Positions 16,973 to 23,753 of a DNA stretch of 64,000 nucleotides are shown here, in pieces; the first letter of the stretch is position 1; each line of letters opens with the position of its first letter. Both the position numbers and the translations under genes were made by a program. The stretch is from Stutzerimonas kunmingensis (GTDB lineage: Bacteria > Pseudomonadota > Gammaproteobacteria > Pseudomonadales > Pseudomonadaceae). The stretch spans positions 372,001 through 436,000 of the forward strand of contig NZ_PISM01000004.1 in the NCBI RefSeq assembly GCF_002929225.1. The letters are read 5' to 3'. The notes beneath the pieces were generated by a model. That model saw only the letters and a program-made list of their open reading frames with translations, did no database searches and was not told the origin of the DNA.

Positions 16973-17455
16973 TTATTCCGGCACATATGGTCTAGTGCCT
17001 TTGCATCGTGGGTATTTTTTGCACCCCCAAAACTTACTGCCCGGGTTTTTACCTTTCTTTGCCGTTCTTAAAGACATGAGGGCGTTACACTTTGGACATT
17101 TTTTTTGATCTTTATGTGTTCTCGGTGTTCTCGGTGTTCTCGGAATGGGTGGTGTTATTGGTTGGGAATTATTTGATTCAGCGGGAGCTTGATGGATTCT
17201 AGTGCCTACATTAGATGAAGTGCCTTTTTGGCTAAACGTGACATAGAACCAAAATGCTGCGGCTCCGCTTAGCAATATTGGCAAAGAACCTTTCCAGCCG
17301 GCCACCCCACCGTGATGCGAGCAAGCGCCTTGACGCCCAATCGATGATGACTTCCAGCCACTATTGCATGTAACAGGGCCGATTATAAGCTTCAGAAATA
17401 TAAGCGTTAGGATAAATACTGCTGCGGTAAATTTCTTTAAATTTTTCTCAATCAT
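16973..17455 (-). CDS. Cassette protein: membrane protein with DUF3761-like segment and topoisomerase-type zinc ribbon
   Basis: It has 160 residues. Helix 1 (AAVFILTLIFLKLIIGPV) is followed by a loop CNSGWKSSSIGRQGACSHHGG that resembles the DUF3761 signature, then helix 2 (LPILLSGAAAFWFYV). A Pro/Thr-rich linker with three PRTPRTP-type steps leads to a C-terminal CPKCNALMSLR...FWGCKKYPRCKGTR, which matches the C4 zinc ribbon of topoisomerase I tails. The combination is unusual. Start ATG 17455. Confidence 0.72.
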   Translation of the reverse strand: MIEKNLKKFTAAVFILTLIFLKLIIGPVTCNSGWKSSSIGRQGACSHHGGVAGWKGSLPILLSGAAAFWFYVTFSQKGTSSNVGTRIHQAPAESNNSQPITPPIPRTPRTPRTHKDQKKCPKCNALMSLRTAKKGKNPGSKFWGCKKYPRCKGTRPYVPE

Positions 17456-17487
17456 TTAGGCGTGCCAAGAGGCTAATCGCTGTATGG

Positions 17488-17564
17488 GTATAACGTTTGG
17501 TTAAGGGGCCGGCTTTAGCCGGTCCCGAACGAGCGAAGCGAGTGACTTGAACCAGTTGTTAGGC
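17488..17564 (-). repeat. attC site 4 (Pseudomonas-type, 77 bp)
   Basis: Plus-strand ends are GTATAAC (17488-17494) and GTTAGGC (17558-17564). The hairpin is GGGGCCGGCTTTAGCCGGTCCC, a compensated variant of the common one (both arms changed), which argues for selection on the fold. It supplies the stop codon of the 17559-18062 gene. Confidence 0.92.
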
Positions 17565-18062
17565 TTCACCACCCTGGTTCTTTTTACCCAAGCGCTTGAT
17601 GATTTTTTCGATCATCTTTGCCTCGGTTTCTGTGAATTGCGCTTCTTGACCTTCTGCTGTTTTTTGGATTTTCTGTTTAAGTTTGAAAACTTTGTAACCG
17701 CCATAGCCAAGCCCAGCAGCACCACTGGCAGCGGCGCCACCGACCGCGAATGGCACCCAGATGGGCGTGGCGGAAATAATGCCAATCGACATAAGAGCAC
17801 CTGTGATTCCCGACGCTCCGACAGTTGTTCCAAATATTCCAGCGCCACCAATAATGCTACCTGCAGCGCCGGACAGGTACAGAGCACCTGCACCAAGGAC
17901 AGTAGAGGCTGCTGCCAACAGTCCTCCGATAGCTGCGGTGCTCAAATATGTGCCAGCGACATATCCGGCTGCGGATGTAACTATCATTCCTCCAGCAGCA
18001 TGTGGGACTAGTGAGCCTCCGGCAGCAAGTGCGGAGATAATTGGAATGAGCGGTAATGGCAT
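17559..18062 (-). CDS. Cassette protein: glycine/alanine-rich membrane protein
   Basis: It has 167 residues. The first 125 residues are an almost continuous run of Gly/Ala-rich hydrophobic segments (IISALAAGGSLV, YLSTAAIGGLLAAAS, GSIIGGAGIFG, FAVGGAAASGAAGLGYGGY), like glycine-zipper proteins. A charged amphipathic tail (LKQKIQKTAEGQEAQFTETEAKMIEKIIKRLGKK) follows. GGAGAACACGAA precedes ATG 18062. A pore-forming or membrane-perturbing role is conceivable but unproven. Confidence 0.68.
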   Translation of the reverse strand: MPLPLIPIISALAAGGSLVPHAAGGMIVTSAAGYVAGTYLSTAAIGGLLAAASTVLGAGALYLSGAAGSIIGGAGIFGTTVGASGITGALMSIGIISATPIWVPFAVGGAAASGAAGLGYGGYKVFKLKQKIQKTAEGQEAQFTETEAKMIEKIIKRLGKKNQGGEA

Positions 18063-18088
18063 TTCGTGTTCTCCGACCTTTTTGTGAG

Positions 18089-18169
18089 GTCTAACGTTCG
18101 CCATAACTGGCGTGCAAAAACAGAGCGAAGCGGCGCTTTTGCACGTCCGGGTTGATGGCGTTGTTAGGC
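18089..18169 (-). repeat. attC site 3 (non-Pseudomonas type, 81 bp)
   Basis: Plus-strand ends are GTCTAAC (18089-18095) and GTTAGGC (18163-18169). The interior GTGCAAAAACAGAGCGAAGCG and CGCTTTTGCACGTCC form its own hairpin, distinct from the common type. Confidence 0.87.
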
Positions 18170-18170
18170 A

Positions 18171-18524
18171 TCAATTGCAGAATGTGGAGTTTCCGATTTT
18201 TGTGCATGTCGTTCCGTCTGAACCGAAGGTTGTGTTGCCAATTCGGTTGACTGACGTGCCGTCTGAGTTAAACAGTGTATTTCCAATCTGAGTAGACGAT
18301 GTTCCATCAGAGTGAAACGTGCTATTCCCAATGCGGTTAGAAGAACTACCATCAGAACCGAAGGTGGTATTGCCTATACGGTTATAGCTCGTGCCATCGG
18401 AACCAAACGTGGTGCCGCCGATATTGTTGTAGGAAGTCCCGGGCTGGCCATGCAAATATCCATCAGCTTGCGCCATGCCTGTGACGCCGACAAGCAGTGC
18501 TGCGAGAAGTGTTGCGTTCTTCAT
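18171..18524 (-). CDS. Cassette protein: secreted 15-residue tandem-repeat protein
   Basis: It has 117 residues. A signal peptide (MKNATLLAALLVGVTGMAQA) precedes six repeats of about 15 residues with the pattern GSDGTSYNRIGNTTF (G-S/H-DG-T/S-x-x-x-I-G-x-T-x-F). Repeat period and spacing suit a stacked beta-strand fold on the surface or in the periplasm. The last repeat carries the only cysteines (TTCTKIG, FCN). ATG 18524; stop lies one base after attC 3. Confidence 0.78.
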   Translation of the reverse strand: MKNATLLAALLVGVTGMAQADGYLHGQPGTSYNNIGGTTFGSDGTSYNRIGNTTFGSDGSSSNRIGNSTFHSDGTSSTQIGNTLFNSDGTSVNRIGNTTFGSDGTTCTKIGNSTFCN

Positions 18525-18544
18525 GGTGTTTTTCCTTTGTGGTT

Positions 18545-18606
18545 GCCTAACGCTTCGCCTCAGCGGCGCGCGCCTTTGGCGCGTCCGCTGGAGGCGTTTG
18601 TTATGT
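18545..18606 (-). repeat. attC site 2 (short, non-Pseudomonas type, 62 bp)
   Basis: Plus-strand ends are GCCTAAC (18545-18551) and GTTATGT (18600-18606). It is the shortest site, with CGCCTCAGCGG paired to CCGCTGGAGGCG and GCGCGCCTTTGGCGCG at its tip. The gene of its cassette reads 47 bases into it before stopping. Confidence 0.87.
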
Positions 18607-19162
18607 GCTTTACGGCAAAGTTCAGGACAGCCCGTACTTGGCGTGATAAAGCAGGTTTAGTTATTAGCCAGTTGGCTATTGCTGGTGATATTTTGTAATA
18701 GGACTTCACGAAGGCTCTGCCCGCGACACTTTTTGATAATGTGTTATCTCGATATTTGCGCAGCTCTCTTACTTGGTAACACGAAGGATCGCCATAAACA
18801 GCAGTAGCAATGAAGCAATTACTGAATGTTTTTACTGTTGTAGCACAATAAGGGCAAACCGACTTTTCTGGGCTGCCTCGATAAGTAATGATTCTAGGAA
18901 CAATTTTTTTACCACAACTTGGGCAATTGATTCTGTCATCAGCAGGCCGAGTATTTTGCGAGGGCGCTTTCGCAGTAATTGTGACATTAATTGCTCTTGG
19001 GCCTTTATTTCCGGGCTTTGACTCAAATTGAACCGAATCACCATTTGATGGTAACGATGCACCATTGATGCTCTGAACATTAAAGTAATGGTCTTCTCCG
19101 CCTTCAGACGTAATGAAGCCATAACCCTTCTCTGAGCTGAACCATTTTACAGTGCCTTGCAC
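18560..19162 (-). CDS. Cassette protein: cold-shock domain, zinc ribbon and CFI-box C-terminal domain
   Basis: It has 200 residues in three parts. Residues 1-63 are a cold-shock/S1-like nucleic-acid domain (GTVKWFSSEKGYGFI; the second RNP motif reads HYFNV). Around residues 80-118, CPSCGK and CPYC form a zinc ribbon. From about residue 120, NCFIATAVYGDP, RELRKYRDNTL and SYYKISPAIANWL match the CFI-box C-terminal domain. The start is GTG 19162, preceded by AAGGAG; the frame is open to 19186 but lacks a ribosome-binding site. The C-terminus (ASSGRAKGARR) is encoded by attC 2. Likely binds single-stranded nucleic acid; biological role unknown. Confidence 0.8.
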   Translation of the reverse strand: MQGTVKWFSSEKGYGFITSEGGEDHYFNVQSINGASLPSNGDSVQFESKPGNKGPRAINVTITAKAPSQNTRPADDRINCPSCGKKIVPRIITYRGSPEKSVCPYCATTVKTFSNCFIATAVYGDPSCYQVRELRKYRDNTLSKSVAGRAFVKSYYKISPAIANWLITKPALSRQVRAVLNFAVKHITNASSGRAKGARR

Positions 19163-19184
19163 GACTTCTCCTTTTTCTTGTTGC

Positions 19185-19260
19185 ACATAACGTTTTGTTA
19201 AGGGGCGGGCTTTAGCCCGTCCCAGTGAGCGAAGCGAACGATTTGAACCAATTGTTATGC
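19185..19260 (-). repeat. attC site 1 (Pseudomonas-type, 76 bp)
   Basis: Plus-strand ends are ACATAAC (19185-19191) and GTTATGC (19254-19260), with shared GGGGCGGGCTTTAGCCCGTCCC hairpin. It closes the first cassette after attI. Confidence 0.93.
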
Positions 19261-19278
19261 AATAACCGCACAGAATAA

Positions 19279-19650
19279 TTAAAAAGCAGTGCAGTCATTT
19301 CCTCGATAGCTCCAAGAAACGATTGTTCCATTGCTTAGCTCGAAAGTCGTTTCGCAGGAAAATGCTAGGTTTTGTGCGGGAGTACCGCCATAGCTATTTG
19401 TGTATGCAGTGTTTCCAACAATATTGGTTGTATAAGTAGGCGCCGTACCGGGGAGCACTACATTCCTGGACGAGGAATAAACTAAAAACTTTCTACCGCC
19501 TGCTTCATAGGCTTGTGCAGGCGGGCCCCAGCTTCTTACGATGTCAAGTTCCGAAGAACCAACCCATGAACCAAGAACCGCTTCATATTTTGCGGAAGTA
19601 GCACAACCCGCAAGAAGGATAAATACTGCGCATGAGAATAATTTTTTCAC
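19279..19650 (-). CDS. Cassette protein: first-position lipoprotein, unknown function
   Basis: It has 123 residues with a lipobox (ILLAGCATS, Cys about 16). The mature part has SWVGSSELDIVRSWGPP, GGRKFLVYSS, NIVGNTAYTNSYGG, SCETTFEL and VSWSYRGNDC, the same layout as the 15489-15911 lipoprotein. Start GTG 19650 with AAAGGAG eight bases upstream. Being next to attI it is the newest or best expressed cassette by the usual integron rule. Confidence 0.75.
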   Translation of the reverse strand: MKKLFSCAVFILLAGCATSAKYEAVLGSWVGSSELDIVRSWGPPAQAYEAGGRKFLVYSSSRNVVLPGTAPTYTTNIVGNTAYTNSYGGTPAQNLAFSCETTFELSNGTIVSWSYRGNDCTAF

Positions 19651-19665
19651 AAATACTCCTTTAGT

Positions 19666-19706
19666 GCATAACAGTGATTAGACCGCATGCTGCGTTAATG
19701 CATAAC
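19666..19706. other. attI insertion point (candidate)
   Basis: The first cassette starts at GTTATGC (minus strand; plus GCATAAC 19666-19672), the expected crossover box. A second GTTATGC lies 34 bases further toward intI (plus GCATAAC 19700-19706), so the true attI core or an accessory repeat is one of the two. No attC hairpin lies between them. The rest of 19707-19809 should hold accessory IntI sites and the cassette promoter Pc, which I could not define with confidence. Confidence 0.6.
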
Positions 19707-19809
19707 GGCCGCGTTCGATATAACTCCGGAAATCTGGAGTCGTCCTGGGAATAAATCCCCTTGTAAAACAAGACCTTGGCTGAGTGCTGGTGCCTTCGGC
19801 TGTATTCGC

Positions 19810-19856
19810 TTGACAGATATCTTTTGTGAACCCATTACTACTGTACAAAAAACCAG
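19810..19856 (+). promoter_or_regulatory. intI promoter with LexA-like box
   Basis: TTGACA at 19810-19815 with a weaker -10 around 19833-19840 (CATTACTA). It is overlapped or closely followed by CTGTACAAAAAACCAG at 19841-19856, which keeps the CTG-N10-CAG core of the LexA operator with one deviation from CTGT-N8-ACAG. This places intI under probable SOS control, as shown for several other integrons. Confidence 0.6.
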
Positions 19857-19869
19857 TGAAGGGAATCAC

Positions 19870-20835
19870 ATGAACAGCCAACCACCCAAGCCGCGCCTGC
19901 AGGAGCAGTTTCACGCCTTGATGCGTGCACATCACTACAGCATCCGCACCGAGAAAAGTTACTGGTACTGGATACGCTTTTACCTGCGGTTTCACCAAAT
20001 GCGTCATCCACTGGAGCTGGGGCCTTCCGAGGTCAATCAGTTTCTGAGCTGGCTCGCCAGCGAGCGCCAGGTGGCGGCGGCCACACAAAATCTGGCATTG
20101 AATGCCATCGTGTTTCTGTATGCCCGTGTGCTTGAGCGACCGCTGGGCGATATTGGCGAGACGATCCGGGCCAAGCGTCCACCGCGCTTGCCGGTGGTGC
20201 TCTCGCACCAGGAGGCGATGGCAATCATCGGGCAGCTTGCTGCACCCTATGATCTGCTGGCGTCGTTGATGTATGGCGCAGGCTTGCGCGTGGTGGAGGC
20301 GTCCCGATTGCGGGTGAAGGACATTGATTTCGACAAGCAGCTCATCATCGTGCGTGACGGCAAGGGCGGAAAGGATCGCACCACCTTGCTGCCGGCCAGC
20401 CTGATCGCGCCGTTGACGGAGCGCATTGCGCTGATTCGCGGGCGTTTGCAGGCGCGGGAGGCGTTCTACCAGGTGCCGTTGACAGTGCCCTTCGCGCTCA
20501 AGCGCAAGTACCCCGGCGCCTCCGGTTCGCTGCAATGGCAATGGCTGTTTCCGTCTGTCGGGGTATGCCTGGACGCGGACGGTGATCCGGTCCGCCATCA
20601 CGTGCATGTCACGTCCATTCAACGTGCCGTCAAGCAGGCGGTGCAGGCGTGTGGGTTGGGCAAGCCGGCGAGCTCTCACACCTTTCGGCGTACCTTCGCC
20701 ACCGAGCTGCTGCGCCGGGGCAGCGATATCCGCACGGTGCAGACGTTGCTCGGACATGCCGACGTGCGCACCACGCAGATCTATACCCATGTGCTGGGCC
20801 AGGCGTTTGCGGGCGTGCGCAGCCCGCTGGGGTGA
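19870..20835 (+). CDS. intI: Integron integrase IntI
   Basis: Tyrosine recombinase that inserts and excises gene cassettes at attI and attC. It has 321 residues, a full-length family member. The catalytic set is complete: R140 (GAGLRVVEASRL), H270 and R273 (SHTFRRTFAT), H296 (LLGHADV) and Y305 (QIYTHV). The integron-specific extra segment between the second and third boxes is present (LKRKYPGASGSLQWQWLFPS region). GAAGGGA precedes ATG 19870. Orientation opposite to the cassettes is canonical. No frameshift, so it should be functional. Confidence 0.97.
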   Translation: MNSQPPKPRLQEQFHALMRAHHYSIRTEKSYWYWIRFYLRFHQMRHPLELGPSEVNQFLSWLASERQVAAATQNLALNAIVFLYARVLERPLGDIGETIRAKRPPRLPVVLSHQEAMAIIGQLAAPYDLLASLMYGAGLRVVEASRLRVKDIDFDKQLIIVRDGKGGKDRTTLLPASLIAPLTERIALIRGRLQAREAFYQVPLTVPFALKRKYPGASGSLQWQWLFPSVGVCLDADGDPVRHHVHVTSIQRAVKQAVQACGLGKPASSHTFRRTFATELLRRGSDIRTVQTLLGHADVRTTQIYTHVLGQAFAGVRSPLG

Positions 20836-20985
20836 GCAGTGGAGCGAACAATGGTAGGGCGTATGGGGATGAATGGCGGCGTTCCCTGCCGAGAGGATAG
20901 CGAAATGCCATCCATGCTGGCTGGAAGCGTAGTCCGGTCAGACGTCGCGATTCAAGAGCGCATGCTCGATCCAGTGAATTGAAAC

Positions 20986-21013
20986 AACAAAGGCGCCCGA
21001 AGGCGCCTTTGTT
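20986..21013. terminator. Bidirectional terminator between intI and the typA fragment
   Basis: A 12-bp perfect stem (AACAAAGGCGCC / GGCGCCTTTGTT, loop CGAA) with T-rich sequence on the plus side and TTGTTT on the minus side. It probably was the typA terminator and now also ends intI transcripts. Confidence 0.8.
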
Positions 21014-21028
21014 TTGTCTCAGCAGCTA

Positions 21029-21157
21029 TCAGTTCTTGGCGGCGCGCTTGCGCTGGTTCTCGTCGAGAATCTTCTTGCGCAGGCGGATCGACTTGGGCGT
21101 CACTTCGACCAGTTCGTCATCGATGCACTCCAGCGCCTGCTCAAGGGTGAGCTTGAT
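21029..21157 (-). pseudogene. typA: 3' fragment of typA (bipA)
   Basis: The last 42 codons and the stop of the ribosome-associated GTPase TypA/BipA are recognisable ([35 protein letters not shown]). Upstream of the Ile codon at 21155-21157 the homology ends abruptly; the expected LTPP residues are replaced by unrelated sequence. It is a leftover of recombination at typA, or a copy carried with the integron flank. A full typA is presumably elsewhere. Confidence 0.82.
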
Positions 21158-21410
21158 TTGTAAAATGGTCAGTAAGTAATTAGATGAATATCTTCTTCTG
21201 TCCGCTACAGACAGCATTGATTGCTCTTAGGGGATTGTCCTATAGGCTATGGGGCTTGCAGAGCTAAGTTTTTGAGTTAGGTTGGTCTCATCGCATAAGC
21301 GATTGGATCAGCCGGTATGGGGACTTAGCACCGTCAGCGCGCGGTGTTAAAGGGCACTTCAGGGGCCGGTCTACGGCAAAAGGTGCATAATTTTTTCGGT
21401 GAGCTTGAGA

Positions 21411-21623
21411 ATGGAACTAATATATCAGCACGTTGAGGATATCGTTACGCTTGCAGAGGTGCAGGAGGGATTTTACGAAGTAGAAGTATCAGTTATTGTT
21501 CGACGAAATAATGGCCGCGAAAGCGACTTTGTTAGAATGTATCTTGAAAACTTCGAGGGTGAAAAGAAGACTAGGCAGTTGACTTTCAAAAGCTCGTCTG
21601 CCCCAAAGCAGCAATGGTTTTAG
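21411..21623 (+). CDS. Small hypothetical protein
   Basis: It has 70 residues, beginning MELIYQHVEDIVTLAEVQEGFYEVEVSVIVRR; a plausible single beta-rich domain with a basic C-terminus. GTG 21399 is an alternative start; neither has a strong ribosome-binding site. It lies in the eroded element between the typA fragment and alpA. Function unknown, and it could be a remnant. Confidence 0.4.
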   Translation: MELIYQHVEDIVTLAEVQEGFYEVEVSVIVRRNNGRESDFVRMYLENFEGEKKTRQLTFKSSSAPKQQWF

Positions 21624-21724
21624 AAGCGGATGTTCTGAAACTTTGCTACGGCCACCCTGAACGGAAGGTCAGAGGTGGCCAATCGACTGCAAATGTCAGA
21701 TTAACCGTATGCTCCTTCGGCTAC

Positions 21725-21910
21725 TTAGGACTGATTAGTGAGGAAGGCGTGAACACTGCCTACCTCCCAGCGAACAGCACGGCCGAAGCGGATCGGGACT
21801 GGGAAGTCGGGAGTTTTGGTAGACCAACGCCACCAAGTGGTGCGGCTGATCGAAAATTCAGCGCAAAAGAACGCGGCCGGTGCGTAGGTAGTGCTTTGGA
21901 TTTGCAACAT
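21725..21910 (-). CDS. AlpA-family DNA-binding regulator of the integrative element
   Basis: It has 61 residues: a winged-helix/MerR-like excisionase fold with FFCAEFSISRTTWWRW (recognition helix), FPVPIRFGRAVRW and a final helix. AlpA proteins activate P4-like integrases or act as excision factors. It lies just beyond the integrase on the same strand, as expected for such an island. The start at ATG 21910 has a weak GAGAA. Confidence 0.72.
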   Translation of the reverse strand: MLQIQSTTYAPAAFFCAEFSISRTTWWRWSTKTPDFPVPIRFGRAVRWEVGSVHAFLTNQS

Positions 21911-22155
21911 TGTTTAATTCTCGTGAAAGCTAATACACGTTCAGAGTACTGATTCGTAAATGCTCCGTGGCTGGCCTAATTTCGTAAAATATGCAATTAG
22001 GCGATAAATGAAACACGCGATAGCCTGAGGCAGGCTGGTCGGATTTATGGAAGCATGCAGCCCTAGAACGAGACGCAAAAAAGCCCATGAATTACATGGG
22101 CTTTGGCTGTAACGATGCGGCCGAATTCGCCTACGCTAAAGTATTACCTTTTAAG

Positions 22156-23589
22156 TCAAGCGCATCGTGAGGGGAGAGTAAATTTTTTCTTCAGCAATAC
22201 GACTTTAGATGGCACTGTGTTCTTGTTCGACAGCTCATCTAAATAACTGCCCCACAATTCAAGTGCCTCTCGCTTTTCGGGCAGATATGCGAAACGGTCG
22301 TAGTGTTTTTTCTGTACACCTTTTCGGCCGTGTGACAACAGCCATGCGCGGACTTCTTCGTTTACACCGTGGGCGGCTAATAAAGTCTCAACCGTTGCTC
22401 GAATGTTAAGCCAAGTGAATTTCCGCGTCTTTCCGCTTGCGGACAGCGTGCGACCTACATCAGTAAATGCCTTCGAAGCAGTGCTTTTGTGAATAAGCTT
22501 TCCAGGCGTAAGGCTAAAAGGCCCTGGGCCGATTGGCTTATCCCACAACGGAGCAAGGATTTCTTTAACCCGAGGCGTGATCGGTACTAGATGCTCCCAT
22601 ACCCAGCGTTTCTGGCCCTTTGCATCCACAAGCGAGAGAGTATCTTCGCCAACGCCGTCCCAGGTAACAGCGAGGATCTGCTTAAGTCTCTGTCCGCCGA
22701 AATATATCAAAGCCTTGCATATCGCCCTATGCCGCTCAGGAAGTGAATCAATGTGACTTAGAAGCGCCGAAAGTTCCTGCGGGGTAAGCGACTCGGTAGC
22801 TCCTCCGCCCGCGTCAGATAAAGCCGGAATCAGAGCAGCCGGGTTGATGTTGATTAGGAAGTTTTTTTGCTCACTACGGGTGCTTTTTCCGGGAGTTAAG
22901 TGCATCGCAGCTGCTACGGTAAATGCTCGGCGGAGATAGCGACGCAGCTCATCGCACGTGCTTCTCATGCTGGTTTCTGGAGCTTTGGCTTTGTTACCAA
23001 TTCCTCGTCCTTTCGCCCGTCTGCTCAGCACTCCGTCGAGAATAGATTTGATGTCTTCAGGGGTGATCTCGTCTGCATATTTGGCGGCGAGCTCAGGTCG
23101 CTGCTCCAGTACGTTTACACGGAATAGAGACCGAACCTTACCTGAACTGGCTTTTCCGTCCAGATCAAGTCTGTCTACGTAGGCTTCTAACATTTCCCAC
23201 AGAGTGCCGCGCCTAGCTGCAATTTCAGCTTGGTGCTCACGTTCTCTTTGGCGTCGCGCCTTTTCAGCTGCTAGCCCCGCCATATAGATTGTGACGTCAC
23301 CATGCTCCCGAGCAATCTGAGCAAGTTTTTGTGCTTCTACACGTAGCTGCTGGAGGCTAGCCCCCGCGTCTCGGCCGCCAGACTTATAGATTCCCATCTG
23401 GTGTTTACGCCGTCTTCCTTCATGCATATAGCGATAAGTGACTGTTACAACGCCGGAATGCTGGCGGTGAAAAAGTATGGCTCCACTGCCTCTCCCTGGC
23501 ACGGAGTCAGTCGCGGTATGCCCAATTTTCAATGCCTTTAAGCGGGCGTCTGTAACCATTTTTGCAGTGTTTTTGCCTGGCGTCTTCAC
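22156..23589 (-). CDS. P4-type tyrosine integrase of a tRNA-targeted element
   Basis: Site-specific recombinase, 477 residues from GTG 23589 (GGGAGG five bases upstream); ATG 23559 is the alternative. A DUF4102-like arm-binding N-terminus (MVTDARLKALKIG, YRYMHEGRRRKHQMGIY) is followed by the core-binding and catalytic domains. Visible catalytic residues: Arg in GQRLKQI, Arg in WLNIRATVETLL, His in LLSHGRKG and Tyr in KKHYDRFAY. The His of the usual HxxR box is replaced, which also occurs in related integrases. It lies against a tRNA-Arg fragment, its presumed target. Confidence 0.88.
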   Translation of the reverse strand: MKTPGKNTAKMVTDARLKALKIGHTATDSVPGRGSGAILFHRQHSGVVTVTYRYMHEGRRRKHQMGIYKSGGRDAGASLQQLRVEAQKLAQIAREHGDVTIYMAGLAAEKARRQREREHQAEIAARRGTLWEMLEAYVDRLDLDGKASSGKVRSLFRVNVLEQRPELAAKYADEITPEDIKSILDGVLSRRAKGRGIGNKAKAPETSMRSTCDELRRYLRRAFTVAAAMHLTPGKSTRSEQKNFLININPAALIPALSDAGGGATESLTPQELSALLSHIDSLPERHRAICKALIYFGGQRLKQILAVTWDGVGEDTLSLVDAKGQKRWVWEHLVPITPRVKEILAPLWDKPIGPGPFSLTPGKLIHKSTASKAFTDVGRTLSASGKTRKFTWLNIRATVETLLAAHGVNEEVRAWLLSHGRKGVQKKHYDRFAYLPEKREALELWGSYLDELSNKNTVPSKVVLLKKKFTLPSRCA

Positions 23590-23753
23590 CTGAGCCTCCC
23601 AAAGAATCGCGGACCACTTCCAGGACCACTTCTCTGAAACACTACGGCAAGTCATGAAACATGCAATGTTGTCTAATTGAGCTAAAACGTTGAAAACTCG
23701 AAGAATTCTAAGGTTGTATCGAATATGGAGCGACGTACTGAAACAGTTAAATA

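Noticed and set aside
10154..19260. Regularly spaced repeats that could be taken for a CRISPR array
   Set aside because: Repeats are 62-81 bp with attC crossover boxes, and spacers are 0.3-1.2 kb genes; an integron integrase is adjacent.
9776..19650. Antibiotic-resistance cassettes
   Set aside because: I looked for beta-lactamase, aminoglycoside-modifying, dfr, cat and qac signatures in the cassette proteins and saw none.
19678..20790. A 370-codon minus-strand open frame opposite intI
   Set aside because: No family features; the plus strand has all IntI catalytic residues.
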